Notes: generated by a model from the sequence alone, not told the origin. Numbered from the stretch's first letter, positions 51,185 to 60,273 are shown. The stretch: 64,000 nucleotides of DNA from Pseudomonadota bacterium (GCA_016719885.1 JADJYF010000017.1:37142-101141); one strand, 5' to 3'. Made by a program: numbers and translations.

Positions 51185-51208
51185 TGATACTTTCAATATC
51201 TAGTATCA
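51185..51208. promoter_or_regulatory. LysR-type operator palindrome
   Basis: TGATACT and AGTATCA, perfect 7-bp inverted arms with 10 bases between them, lie in the AT-rich 117-base gap between the divergent monooxygenase and LysR genes. This fits a T-N11-A LysR box. Confidence 0.6.
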
Positions 51209-51238
51209 TCGAAACTCATTCATGCACAGGCAAGCGCC

Positions 51239-52237
51239 ATGGCCACCACCCTGCGCAACCTCGATCTGAACCTGCTGCGCGTGTTCGACGTGCTGTGGAC
51301 CGAGCGCAGCGTCAGCGTCGCCGCGCGACGCCTGTCGCGCACGCAGTCCGCCGTCAGCCTCGCGCTCGAACGGCTGCGCCAGGCCTTCGACGATCCCTTG
51401 TTTCGCTGGAGCGGTCGCGCCATGCAGCCTACAGCGCGCGCCGAACAGCTCGCGCCGCGCATCCGCGCCATCATCAAGCAGGTGCACGAGACGCTGGAGT
51501 CCGGCGTCGATGAGCCGCGCCTCGCGCAGCGCGACTTCACCATCGCCACCGCCGACTACATCGACTGGCTGCTCGGCGGTCAGCTCATGCGGCGCCTGGA
51601 GGACGAGGCGCCCAATCTCACGCTGTTCTTCGTCGATGTGAACCCGCGGATGCTGGAGCGCCGCCGCGCGGCCGAGATGGAGTTCTTCATCGTGCCGTCG
51701 GGCGCGATCGACGCGGCCGCGCTGCGTTCGGCGCCGCTGTTTCGTGATCGCTACGTGTGTGTCGCCGCGCGCGACAACGCCGAGGTTCACGAAGGGATGG
51801 ACTTCGAGCACTTCCGCCGCCTGCCGCAGGTCGGCTACACCATCGAACCCAAGCGCCAGTACAGCCACGAGACCCTGCACCTCGATGCGCTGAACGTGCG
51901 TTACCGCAACCGCGTGCTGACGCCCCACTACATGGCCATTCCGCTGATCGTCGCCGAGACCCGTGGCGTGGCGGTGATGCAGGAGCGCCTTGCGCGCTTC
52001 ATGGCCGAGCGCGTGCCGCTCAAACTCGTCACACCGCCGATCGCCTACCCGGATCTCGAGCTCGAGCTCTATTGGCATCCGCAATACGACGACGATGCGA
52101 CCCATCGCTGGCTGCGCGAGACGGTAGTGGAAGTCGCGGCAAGGCTGCCGCCGCTGCCAGCGCGTAGCGCGCCGCGCAAGCCGCGCGCCGCGCCTAGCCG
52201 CCGTAGCGGCGCAGGAGGCCGAGGGCGCGCACGGTGA
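51239..52237 (+). CDS. LysR-family transcriptional regulator (NodD/NahR-like)
   Basis: The 332-residue LysR protein has an N-terminal winged helix-turn-helix (NLDLNLLRVFDVLWTERSVS, AARRLSRTQSAVSLALERLR, about residues 7-65) and a periplasmic-binding-like effector domain. The NLDLNLLRVFDVL start and LAPRIRAIIKQVHETLE linker place it with the NahR/NodD/LinR group that responds to aromatic inducers. It is the only plus-strand gene in the 15-kb catabolic block and diverges from the HsaA-like monooxygenase across an operator-like palindrome. Its C-terminal tail (KPRAAPSRRSGAGGRGRAR) is basic and overlaps the ferredoxin gene on the other strand by 44 bases. Confidence 0.93.
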   Translation: MATTLRNLDLNLLRVFDVLWTERSVSVAARRLSRTQSAVSLALERLRQAFDDPLFRWSGRAMQPTARAEQLAPRIRAIIKQVHETLESGVDEPRLAQRDFTIATADYIDWLLGGQLMRRLEDEAPNLTLFFVDVNPRMLERRRAAEMEFFIVPSGAIDAAALRSAPLFRDRYVCVAARDNAEVHEGMDFEHFRRLPQVGYTIEPKRQYSHETLHLDALNVRYRNRVLTPHYMAIPLIVAETRGVAVMQERLARFMAERVPLKLVTPPIAYPDLELELYWHPQYDDDATHRWLRETVVEVAARLPPLPARSAPRKPRAAPSRRSGAGGRGRAR

Positions 52238-52508
52238 GATCGCCCTCGGGAATCAGTTTGCAGGCGAGGCAGATGCCGGCCGCGAGATCTTCTTCACTGA
52301 CCTGGGCACGGCTCATTTTCTGGGTGCGATAGCGCGTGCCGTCCACCACCTGCACGCGGCATATACCGCAGCCGCCGCCACGGCAGCCCACCGGAATGCC
52401 GCGGCGGCCTAGCCTTTCCATGGCCGCCAGCACGTTCTGACCGTCCTTGCACGGGAAGGATGCGCCGTCTTCCGCCAGCGTGATGAGGAACTCCGTGCCC
52501 GTGCCCAC
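52194..52508 (-). CDS. dmpQ: Plant-type 2Fe-2S ferredoxin (DmpQ/XylT-like)
   Basis: The 104-residue ferredoxin carries the cluster ligands C42-x4-C47-x2-C50 in VGCRGGGCGICRVQV and a fourth cysteine at 83 in GICLACKL. DmpQ/XylT ferredoxins reactivate catechol 2,3-dioxygenase by reducing oxidised iron in its active site; that enzyme (dmpB) is present 3 kb away. It is the last gene of the dmpK-Q block, starting 3 bases after dmpP stops. Its 3' end overlaps the convergent LysR gene. Confidence 0.9.
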   Translation of the reverse strand: MGTGTEFLITLAEDGASFPCKDGQNVLAAMERLGRRGIPVGCRGGGCGICRVQVVDGTRYRTQKMSRAQVSEEDLAAGICLACKLIPEGDLTVRALGLLRRYGG

Positions 52509-52511
52509 GGT

Positions 52512-53576
52512 TTAGAACTTCTTGAACAGCGCGCTGCGGCGCGCCGGCGTCGCGGCATCGGCAGCGGTGAAGAAGTGCTCCATGAAGATGTGTTCTTCGA
52601 ACAGGCGGCCGCGCATGAGGCTGGTGAGGCAGGCGTCGATCATCGGCGGCGGACCGCACAAATAGGCTTTCAGGCCGGCGAAGCGCGCGTCGAAGAGGCG
52701 CTCGGCGACTTCGTGCACGTGACCGCGCTCCCCCATCCAGCCATCGTCGGGCGTGCCATCGGACAGCGCCGGCACGTAGCGAAAGTGGGGATGGTGTTGC
52801 GCCAGCGTTTCGAACAGCGCCTGGTCATACAGCTCGCCGCGATTGCGCACGCCATGGATGAGCGTGATGGCGCGTTGGTCGCCGGTCTCCAGCAGGTCGA
52901 GAATCATCGACTTCGGGCTCGACACGCCCGAGCCGCCGGCCAGCAGCAAGACCGGCCCGGGCGCTGACTTGCGGATGAAGAACCGCCCGAGCGGCGCGGT
53001 GAAGGTGAGCTCGTCGCCGCAACGCAGGCGCTCGTGCAGGTAAGTCGTGCCGGCGCCGCCCTCGAGCCTGCGCACGTGCAACTCGATGTCGCGCCGCGCC
53101 GACGGCGCGCTCGCAATCGAGAACGCACGCGGCTGGTCCAGCCCGGGAACATGGAGGTTCAAGTACTGGCCGGCCTGGAAGGACAGCGCGCCGTCTTCGA
53201 GCGCGAGACCGATGAGCTTGACGGTGGGCGTGAGATCCTCGATGCGCGACACGCGCGCACGATGGTCGCCGACCGCCAAGCGCTCGGCGTCCGGCTCCTC
53301 ATCGACATCGGCCTCGATGGTGACGTCCGAGCACAGCGTTGCGCAGCAGGCCAGCGCCCGGCCTTCGTCGCGCTCGACGTCCATGAGCGCGAACGACGAG
53401 GCGTGATGATGCTCCACTTCGCCATCCAGCACCGTCACCTTGCAGGTGCCACACAGGCCGTGATTGCAGGCATAGGGCAGGTAGATGCCGGCGCGCAGCG
53501 CGCCATCGAGCATGGTCTGGCCGTCCTCGATTTCGAGCGTCTCGCCGAGCGGCTCGATGGTCAGTTGGTAGCCCAC
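52512..53576 (-). CDS. dmpP: Phenol hydroxylase reductase component
   Basis: The 354-residue electron-transfer flavoprotein has an N-terminal chloroplast-type 2Fe-2S domain with C37, C42, C45 and C77, at exactly the DmpP positions (YACNHGLCGTCKVTV and ALACCATL). The FAD domain follows with QPRAFSIASAP (RxFS). The NAD(P)H domain has LLLAGGSGVSSPKSMI and AYLCGPPPMIDAC. It moves electrons from NADH to the diiron oxygenase. It lies 15 bases after dmpO and ends 3 bases before dmpQ. Confidence 0.96.
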   Translation of the reverse strand: MGYQLTIEPLGETLEIEDGQTMLDGALRAGIYLPYACNHGLCGTCKVTVLDGEVEHHHASSFALMDVERDEGRALACCATLCSDVTIEADVDEEPDAERLAVGDHRARVSRIEDLTPTVKLIGLALEDGALSFQAGQYLNLHVPGLDQPRAFSIASAPSARRDIELHVRRLEGGAGTTYLHERLRCGDELTFTAPLGRFFIRKSAPGPVLLLAGGSGVSSPKSMILDLLETGDQRAITLIHGVRNRGELYDQALFETLAQHHPHFRYVPALSDGTPDDGWMGERGHVHEVAERLFDARFAGLKAYLCGPPPMIDACLTSLMRGRLFEEHIFMEHFFTAADAATPARRSALFKKF

Positions 53577-53591
53577 GGCGTGGCGCTGCGC

Positions 53592-53954
53592 TCAGTAGCC
53601 GAGGCCGTTGAGACCGTCGAGGCCGGGCGCGTGAAACTCGATATAGCTCATGTGGCCGACGCCGTTGTCGGCGATGGACTTGTCGAAGTCGGGCTGCCAC
53701 GGCGCCTTGTCGAGCTTCCAGGCGCAGCGCGCGAAGTCCAGCGCCGCGCAGTCGGGGTGGGCGGCATAGTCGGGCTTCAGCATCTGTTCGAGGAAGTCGC
53801 CGAGCCGCATCGCGGTCGCTACGCGGTAGGCCGACGGACAGGCGAACATCAAATGCTTTTCCCAACGCACGTAGATGTTGATGTCGCCGCCGTACTGTTC
53901 TACGCGGTTCTCCGAGAGATATTCGTAGCGCTCGCCGAGATACCGGGTGCTCAT
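53592..53954 (-). CDS. dmpO: Phenol hydroxylase subunit DmpO (gamma)
   Basis: The 120-residue small subunit of the multicomponent phenol hydroxylase has the same length as DmpO (119). It has YLGERYEYLSENRVEQYGGD, INIYVRWEKHLMFACPSAYR and CAWKLDKAPWQPDFDKSIAD. DmpO is part of the (LNO)2 oxygenase core, with no cofactor of its own. The ATG at 53954 lies 10 bases after the dmpN stop. Confidence 0.9.
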   Translation of the reverse strand: MSTRYLGERYEYLSENRVEQYGGDINIYVRWEKHLMFACPSAYRVATAMRLGDFLEQMLKPDYAAHPDCAALDFARCAWKLDKAPWQPDFDKSIADNGVGHMSYIEFHAPGLDGLNGLGY

Positions 53955-53964
53955 CGATGCCCCC

Positions 53965-55488
53965 TCACGCCGCGTTGGCCGGCTTGGTCTTGTGTGCTTC
54001 CTGCCAGGCGTCCCAGTTCTTCTGATCGGGCGAACCGCGGTACTCGCCGGTATCGACATCGCGTTCGAGATGCAGCCAGGCCGCGTATTCGAAGATGTCG
54101 CGCGCGCCGCCCGCCTCGCCGCGATAGATCTGCTGCGGCGGGATCAGCGCCTGCACGTATTTCATCGGCTCGTGATTGAAGATGTCGGCGCAGCCGTCGG
54201 AACAGCAATGGTGCCGGGTGCCGGCCGCCTCGACGATGCGCACGCTCTGGGTCAGCGGATCGTCAGGCTCGGTGTAGAAACATCGGGATCTGGCACACCT
54301 GGCACACCATCGGCAGGCGATTGTTGTAATAACGCTCGCCGCGCTGTTCGCGTTCACGCAGGAACAGGAGGCGCGGTTTGTACAGCGTGTCGAAGGTCGC
54401 GCCGTATTTGTCGCTGAGCCAGGCGATTTCCTCGTCGTCCGGCACCCAGGTATGCAGGCTGAGCGCATTGCCGTATTGATAGAGCACCGTCCACATCTCG
54501 TGGGTCAGACGCTGCTTTTCCTTGGCCGCGACTTCGTGGTGCCTGGGCAGGCGGATGCCGTAGCGGCCGAGATCGTGAAACAGCGCCGCGCCGTTCTCTT
54601 CCCAGTAGATGCCCCAGGCCTCGGCCCATGACATGACCTTCTTCGGCAGCATGTAGTCCATCATGGTGCCGACCAGGCCCAGCAGCCGGTAACCGCGCCA
54701 GAACCATTTATCCAGCCAGCCTTGCACGATCGGCACGTTGTCCTCGTGCTGCTGCAGCATGAACTTCACCACCTCGAGGCCGAGGGTCATGTGCCGCGAT
54801 TCATCGGACTGCGCCGAAAAACCGAAAGTGGTGGTGGCCATGTCGCCGTTATAGGCGGCGCCCGACACGAAGGGCATGAACAGCAGGTTGGTCAGCACGT
54901 ATTCGAAGGCAAACGAGATCGAGGTGACGAACTCGAACGGGCCGGCCGTCATCGCGTCCTCGAAGAAGCTCTTGGGGATGGACAGGTACCAGGCGCGATC
55001 GCGCATGTGCGCGAAGCCGTGAAAGCCGTTGAAGAACTTGTTGTAGTGGCTGAACGCGTGCAGCTGGGTCTGGGCGTGACGCAGTTCATCGATGGACTGC
55101 ATCTGGCAGGCGATGCGCGCGCCGGCGCCGCGAAACGCGCGCCCGGCATGGGCGAAGCCGCGATGGGCGGCGTATTCCAGCGGCGTGATGCCCTGCAGCC
55201 ACAGCTTCACCGCCGACAGGTAGCGCGCGTCGGAAATATTCAGCTGGCCGTTGTTCTGCTGGAAGGCGTCGAGGATGGCGTAGAGCTTGCGCTCCTTCTC
55301 CGACTGGTATTTCCAGTAGGCATCCATGGTCAGACGGAAGGGATCGGCCCACGCGTCCCAGTCCTTGATCTTGATGCCTTCGTACTGGTCGTAGGAAACA
55401 CCGCGCCCATCGGCTGGTAGGTCGTTTCCCAGTCCAGGCCGCGCGTCAGCAGTGCGTAGCGTTCCTTGAGTCCGAGCTTCTTGGCCAT
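53965..55488 (-). pseudogene. dmpN: Phenol hydroxylase large (diiron alpha) subunit, two frameshifts
   Basis: The alpha subunit is recognisable over its full length (about 508 codons against 517 in Pseudomonas DmpN), starting at the ATG at 55488 with MAKKLGLKERYALLTRGLDW. The diiron site is intact, with DELRHAQ and DESRHMT (the ExxH motifs), SIDELRHAQTQLHAFSHYNK and FGFSAQSDESRHMTLGLE. The frame is broken twice by single missing bases: near 55395 (after VFP, before YDQYEGIKIKDWD) and near 54275 (QIPMF, before YTEPDDPL). The C-terminal part with its extra metal-binding CxxC region (CQVCQIPMF) and the CCSDGCADIF segment is preserved. Everything else is conserved, so base errors are likelier than loss of function. 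Confidence 0.9.
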
Positions 55489-55529
55489 GATCTATTCCCG
55501 TGTGCGCGTGACGTGGACGCGGCGGCCGC

Positions 55530-55802
55530 TCAGGCCTGCCAGTACAACACGAACTCGTCGTCGTCCTCGTCGATGTTGCCGCCGAGGGAGATGAGATTGA
55601 TGTGGATTTCCTGCAGGTCGAATTCGCGACCCAGCGCCGCTTCGACCGACTCGCGCCGGATCACGAGGCGCGAAGGGCAATCGATCTTGACCATGCCCGG
55701 CGATTCGTTGAGCACCGCCGCCGGGTTGTCGGCGAGGATGGCGGTGATGATGGGCTGCGCCTCGGCGTTGTTCTGCAGGGAGATGAAGACTTTGTCGGCC
55801 AT
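55530..55802 (-). CDS. dmpM: Phenol hydroxylase coupling/effector protein
   Basis: The 90-residue protein has the same length as DmpM. It is a cofactor-free regulatory subunit that binds the diiron oxygenase and controls substrate turnover: KVFISLQNNAEAQPIITAIL, NESPGMVKIDCPSRLVIRRE and ISLGGNIDEDDDEFVLYWQA at the C-terminus. It lies between dmpL and dmpN as in Pseudomonas. A 41-base gap separates its stop from the dmpN start. Confidence 0.95.
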   Translation of the reverse strand: MADKVFISLQNNAEAQPIITAILADNPAAVLNESPGMVKIDCPSRLVIRRESVEAALGREFDLQEIHINLISLGGNIDEDDDEFVLYWQA

Positions 55803-55805
55803 GGT

Positions 55806-56808
55806 TCAAGCCTCGAGGGCAAAGCCGAGACGCGCGACGCGCGCGCGCAGGGCGCTGTCGAGCGCGGCCACCTCGGCCGCACCGTCGCCGTCGAAGGCGT
55901 AGTCCGCGAGCGGCAGCAGCGCCTGCGCGACGTCGCCCAGCCAGCGCGCGGTCCAGCCCTGCAGCAAGGCGCGATTGTCGGCCGCCTCGGCGGCGGCGGT
56001 CTTCAGCACCGCGTCCACCCAGCGACTCGATTCGGCGTACCAGTCGACCATGAATTCCGACAGCATCGAGAACACCGCCCCCCCTTGCTGGATGAGGCGC
56101 GCGTCGAAACGCTCGAACACCAGCGGATGCACCAGTCCATCGATGACGAGGTTCTGCGCCACGAACAGTTCGAACCAGTCGCGCGTCACCATCGAGTTCT
56201 CGACCACGCGCCGCAGCGGCTGCCACATCACGTCGCTCATCCACGCCGCCTTGGCGACGTCGAGCAAGGTCGGGTCGTTGTCGCCGAGCATCAGGCCGGC
56301 GCGCGACAGGTACTGCGCAACACCGAGTTCATCCATCATGTGCATGCCGGCCGCCGAGGTCAGCGGCCCGCCGTGACCGTAGGCGCAGATATAGGAATTG
56401 TTGGTATTGGCCGCCCACGCGACATGACGCATGGGCAGCACGAAACGCGTGATGCGCTCGCGCCATTGCGGCGTCAGCGCCGCCAGCAGGCCGCGCTTCT
56501 CGACGAAGTCGAAATTGCGTTCCTGGAACCTGTTGCCGGCCGCGCTGTATGGTCCAGGTGCCGTAGTAGTACTGGCGCGGGTCGACGAGATCGTCGAAGT
56601 CCTTCATCACCACGGCGGTGCGGCGCGGGTCGTACAGCGCGTGGCTTTGGTCCCAGGTCGGGCGGTAGTGGAAATTCACGTTCGGCTGCAGGCCCCAGAC
56701 CGCTTCCTGGTAGCGCGTGGCGGGCTTGTCGCCGCCGAGCTTGTCGGCGATGTGATCGAAGGTGCGACGCAGCGGCTCGACGTGGGTGGTCTTGAGATCA
56801 ATCGACAC
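55806..56808 (-). pseudogene. dmpL: Phenol hydroxylase beta subunit, one frameshift
   Basis: The beta subunit starts at the GTG at 56808 (SIDLKTTHVEPLRRTFDHIA, with AGGAGC 6 bases upstream) and continues to LVDPRQYYYGTWTIQR. There a single extra base near 56540 shifts the frame; the second frame resumes at NFDFVEKRGLLAALTPQWR and runs to the normal end. Together they cover the full DmpL length of about 330 residues. VWxGLQPNVNFHYRPTWDQS-type VWGLQPNVNFHYRPTWDQSH and AAWMSDVMWQPLRRVVENSM are conserved. The beta subunit scaffolds the alpha subunit in the (LNO)2 core. Confidence 0.9.
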
Positions 56809-57090
56809 GGTTTTGCTCCTCGTGCTCGTCGTCCGCCTGCCAGCGTCGCGACGCGGCATCGACCGCGCGCGCTTCGGCCGGCGTCAAGTGCACCACCTGG
56901 TGACGGGCGCAGAATTCGGCGAAGGCCGCCGGCGGCAGTGTCATTTCGAGGTACAACGTCGGGTCGCCGATGGAGAACTGGAACTCGGTGTAGCCGCGAT
57001 GATTGGCGCGTGTCACGCGCACGTAATGGCGCGGCGCGGCGTGGCGGGCGCAGCGCCGGGCCCGGCTTGCATCGGTGTCACTTGCGCCAT
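56798..57090 (-). CDS. dmpK: Phenol hydroxylase assembly protein, probably frameshifted at its start
   Basis: The readable part (56798-57022) encodes VTRANHRGYTEFQFSIGDPT, EMTLPPAAFAEFCARHQVVH and a C-terminal acidic tail. It matches DmpK, a 92-residue protein needed for assembly of iron-bearing phenol hydroxylase. In a second frame an ATG at 57090 begins MAQVTPMQAGPGAAPATPRR. One base must be missing for it to join HYVRV of the first frame, giving about the expected 97 residues. Otherwise the GTG at 57022 is the start. It is the first gene of the dmpK-Q operon, and its stop overlaps the dmpL start by 11 bases. Confidence 0.7.
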
Positions 57091-57136
57091 CGTCATGCGC
57101 CTCGCCCGCGCATCTCGTCAGCGTTGCATGGTCGCG

Positions 57137-57865
57137 CTATAGCCCCAGCGCGTGGGTCAATAGCCCTGACGACGACTTGCCGCCGACCGACTTCACGTAG
57201 CCGACCACGATCGGCGGGAATTGCGCGACCGAGTCCCGGTTCATGCCGAGCTGTGAGAAGGCCGGCGCCAGCGCCTGCACGGCCTGCAGCTTGTCGCCCA
57301 CCGCGGTGCCCGCGAGCAATGCGCCGGCCGCGCCGACGCCGCTCTGCCCACCGGCATTGCCGGCCAGGGCGCCGGCCGCGACGCCGGCGAGTCCGCCCTG
57401 CGCGCCCGGTACCGCACCGCCCACGGAAGCCGCCAGCTTGTCGCGCGCCGCGCCCTTGAGCGCGTCGGTCGGCGACACCGGCTGACCGAGCGCAGCCGCC
57501 GCCAGCGCGCCCGTCGTCGAACCACCGCCCGCCGCCGCCGCGAGGCTGCCGGCGGGAGCACCACCGGCGGCTGCGGCCGCCAAGGTGCCGGCCGTCGAAC
57601 GACCACCGGCCGCCGCCGCCAGCGCGCCGACCGAGGTACCCGCGCCCGCCGCGCCGGCGAGCGCCGCGCCCTGGGCCAGCCCGCCCCCCGGTGTCGTCGT
57701 CGCCGACGCCTGTTCGCCCGGCAGGAAGGCGGGCGCGGCGCCGAGATAGGCGCTCATGCCCGGCACCACCGCGTTCAACTTCTGGAAGTTCTCGGGCGTC
57801 ATCTGCGGGCAACGCGGCGATGACGGCCGCGAGCATGATGCGGCGAATGGAACGTGATGCGACAT
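57137..57865 (-). CDS. DUF2780-like secreted protein with Ala/Gly repeats, frameshifted signal
   Basis: The mature part ends with LGMNRDSVAQFPPIVVGYVK and VGGKSSSGLLTHALGL, typical of the DUF2780 C-terminus, after QAVQALAPAFSQ. Between residues about 70 and 140 (counting the full frame) runs a low-complexity tract of four imperfect units of the form S/T-x-G-x-LAAAAxGG. The first 20 codons from the ATG at 57865 are in the wrong frame. The alternative frame reads RSIRRIMLAAVIAALPA, a clear signal peptide, implying one missing base near 57800. The function of the family is unknown. From here on, indels become frequent. Confidence 0.6.
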   Translation of the reverse strand: MSHHVPFAASCSRPSSPRCPQMTPENFQKLNAVVPGMSAYLGAAPAFLPGEQASATTTPGGGLAQGAALAGAAGAGTSVGALAAAAGGRSTAGTLAAAAAGGAPAGSLAAAAGGGSTTGALAAAALGQPVSPTDALKGAARDKLAASVGGAVPGAQGGLAGVAAGALAGNAGGQSGVGAAGALLAGTAVGDKLQAVQALAPAFSQLGMNRDSVAQFPPIVVGYVKSVGGKSSSGLLTHALGL

Positions 57866-57992
57866 GACGAACTCCCTTCTCGATGGCAATGATCGGCGAT
57901 GATGGCCCATCCTCAGCCGGGATGATAGCCACGGCGGACGACTTACGCGACGCCGGCCATCGAACCTTTCAGCCGCAGCGGAGAATCGCCAC

Positions 57993-59184
57993 ATGCCCGG
58001 TCCCCGCACGGCGCCCGTGCCATCGACCTGACGTCGATGATCCCGGTTTGCCCGCGACCATGATGCTGGCTGACCAAGGCGCGGGAAGCCATCAAGGTCG
58101 AGAATCCTGACGGCGGTGATTACGTGCAATGCGCCGGCAACCGGCGCGGTGACTTCTCGGCCGCCTTCTCAACAACAACCGTAAATAAGCGTTTACCGGC
58201 GCTCGATCTGAAAGACCTGCGCGGCGCGGCGCTGCTGCTGGAACCGCGCGCGGCGCGGATGTGTTCGTGCAGAATTTCCGGCCCGGCGTCATCGAACGTA
58301 CGGGCCTGGGTGAAGCGGTGGTGCGTGCGGCGCGCCTCCGACATCGTACGTGTCCATCGCCGGCTTCGGCTTCGATGGCCCCTTTACGCGTCGCGACCGG
58401 TCTACGACCCTTGATCCAGGCGCTGTCGGGACTCGCCACCGCAGGTTCCGGCTCGACGAAGCGCGGCCGCGCCTCGGTGCACCCGCCATCGTGCCGGACA
58501 AGGTCAGCGCCCTGATGGCGCAGGCGATCATTACCGCCGCGCTGCTCGCGCGCGCCGCGGCGCGCCCGGCTGGACGTGCGCTGTCGATGCTCGACGCGAT
58601 TGTCGCTTTCTGTGGCAGTCCGACATGGGCAGCCAGAGACCGGTCGGCGCCGACATTCCGCAACAGGCGGCGGCGAGTTTCATCGATCCAGCTCTATGAC
58701 ACCGCCAGCGGCCATATCAAGTGGCGGTGATGCCGTCGGATAGAGGAATGGCGCGCCACTCACCCGCGCCCCGACACGCCCTGCGTGGCTGACGATCCCG
58801 CGCTTCGCCACGCCGGCCCTGCGGGATCGTATTATCGACGGCTCGCGCTCATCCAGGAACGACTGCGTAGCCACAGCGCCGAATACGGCTGGCGCCTCGA
58901 AGCGGAAGGCGCCTTGCGCGCCGGTGTTGACGCGCAACCAGATGATTCAACACCCGCAGGTGCTGGCCAACGATCCGCTGCAGGATGCCGAACACCCGCA
59001 GGTTGGCGCGCTGCGCCAGTGGCCTGCGGCGCGCTTTCGGTCACGCCCTGGGCGACATACGCCGTGGCGCGCCGCGCCTCGGCGAGGATACGCAGGCGTT
59101 GCTGAGGAATTGGGATTTGACGACGAGCGAGTGGGGGCCTTGGCCCAGGCAGAGCGGTCAGGAGCGCGTGAGAGGCAGAAATGA
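57993..59184 (+). pseudogene. CaiB/BaiF-family CoA-transferase, many frameshifts
   Basis: In several alternating frames one reads the family III CoA-transferase sequence: ATG at 57993 with RAIDLTSMI, then MMLADQGAG, IKVENPDGGDYV, LDLKDLRG, VFVQNFRPGVIERTGLGEAV, VSIAGFGFDGPF, VYDPLIQALSGLAT, VPDKVSALMAQAII, GRALSMLDAIVAF and finally VLTRNQMIQHPQVLANDPLQ and EELGFDDERVGAL. The conserved Asp of the family falls within the DVFVQNF region. The collinearity over about 390 codons is complete, with a frame break every 50-150 bases. Function would be transfer of CoA between carboxylic acids in aromatic or fatty acid metabolism, if the true sequence is intact. Confidence 0.7.
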
Positions 59185-59208
59185 TTGTGGTCCGACTGAA
59201 GTCGACCT
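59185..59208. repeat. Probable family B palindrome, degraded
   Basis: TTGTGGTCCGACTGAAGTCG resembles the family B core with one or two bases missing and altered arms, between the CoA-transferase and the convergent cytochrome gene. Indels in this region make the assignment tentative. Confidence 0.45.
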
Positions 59209-59226
59209 GCACAATAAACCGCCGGA

Positions 59227-59592
59227 TTACTTGATATCGAGCGTCTTCAGGCCGGTCTGGCTGCGCGAAGTGCTGGCCAAGCTTGACCATGTTTCGTCGG
59301 TGAGGCCGAGCGCCTTGACCTGCATGCCCATGATCGGCAGGATTGCGGCGCCCGTCGCGATAGTTCTTCGTGGCGACTGCACGATAGTCGGCGTGGGGAC
59401 CGGCCAGCACCGAGTAGTCGGCGCCAGCGGCTTGTCACCCTTCGCCATTGGCAGGCGGCACAGGCCTGGAGCTGGTGTCGTCGAAGTCATGCCGTTGCCG
59501 GCGGGGGGCGGCCGCTTGTCTGGCGCTGGCGAGATTGGTGAACGCGGCCAGGCCGAGCGCACAGACGAAAGAGAAAATCATTTGGTGTTCAT
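59227..59592 (-). pseudogene. Cytochrome c, frameshifted
   Basis: In alternating minus-strand frames there is a signal peptide (ATG at 59592, then IFSFVCALGLAAFTNLASA). A heme site follows, CAACH near 59461-59475, with a missing base after the CA of the histidine codon. Then come GEGDKPLAP, LAGPHADYRA, NYRDGRRNP and IMGMQVKALGLTDE, ending TGLKTLDIK. This is a class I periplasmic c-type cytochrome of about 115 residues. It lies directly downstream of a second cytochrome on the same strand. Confidence 0.6.
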
Positions 59593-59622
59593 GCGTGGTA
59601 CTCCGGCGACCTTATTGACCGA

Positions 59623-59944
59623 CTACTTGTTGCGGTAGCTTTCGATGTAAGCGCCGATGTCGGCCATGTCCTGATCGCTCAGGTTGGCCGCGTTCGCATG
59701 CATGGTGTCGTGCTGACGGCCGCCATCGCGGTATTGCTTGAGCGCGACTCGATGTACTTGCCACTCTGTCCGCCCAGCATCGGCACGATAGCTGGGGATA
59801 CACATTGAAATAGCCCGCACGGCATGGCAGCCCAGGCAGGTTTCCGCCTTTGCGTCCGGCCGCCGCATCGCCATCGGCAACGCGCTGGCGGAGCCGGGCA
59901 GCAGCAGGACGGCGGTGAAGACCCGAGCTCTTTCGCAAATTCAT
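59623..59944 (-). pseudogene. Cytochrome c, frameshifted
   Basis: An ATG at 59944 with MNLRKSS and, in another frame, VFTAVLLLPGSASA forms a signal peptide. AETCLGCHAV holds the heme-binding CxxCH, and the C-terminal part KQYRDGGRQHDTMHANAANL plus SDQDMADIGAYIESYRNK is intact. It is a small c-type cytochrome of about 105 residues. The pair of cytochromes resembles the two halves of a di-heme c4-type electron carrier split into two genes. Confidence 0.65.
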
Positions 59945-60273
59945 CAGGTCCCTCTGCCGGCGCCGACGCCAGCGACGGTAGCCATCACGGCGCACCGTGA
60001 CAGTCTTGTGTTGTTTGATCTGACTGGCGCGTGGCGCGCCGCTGAGTGACAGCGTGGGGCGGCGGCCGTCGCCGGCACCGCCGAGCCACCCCACGACACC
60101 GTCCATCTCGACGCCAGCAGGTACCCCATACCCGCAGCCGCCATCCGCGCGTGGCCACGAGGGCAGTCTGCGCGAACGCGCGAATACTACCAGACCCGCC
60201 TGCCGAGTGGAAGCTGAGGCGCATTCGCATCGACGGTGCGGGCCACGCGTGCTTTCCATTACCATCGCTGGAC
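59945..60273. other. Stretch without a recognisable gene
   Basis: About 330 bases between the cytochrome and the lipoprotein. Frames on both strands lack conserved motifs. It may hold the promoters of the divergent genes, but indels prevent a useful reading. Confidence 0.5.

Noticed and set aside
54260..54290. Programmed frameshift or recoding in dmpN
   Set aside because: The site is not a known slippery heptamer with a following structure, and other breaks in the same operon look like simple missing or extra bases.
57400..57700. CRISPR-like repeats
   Set aside because: The repetition is at protein level (Ala/Gly units), out of register in DNA, and inside a coding frame.
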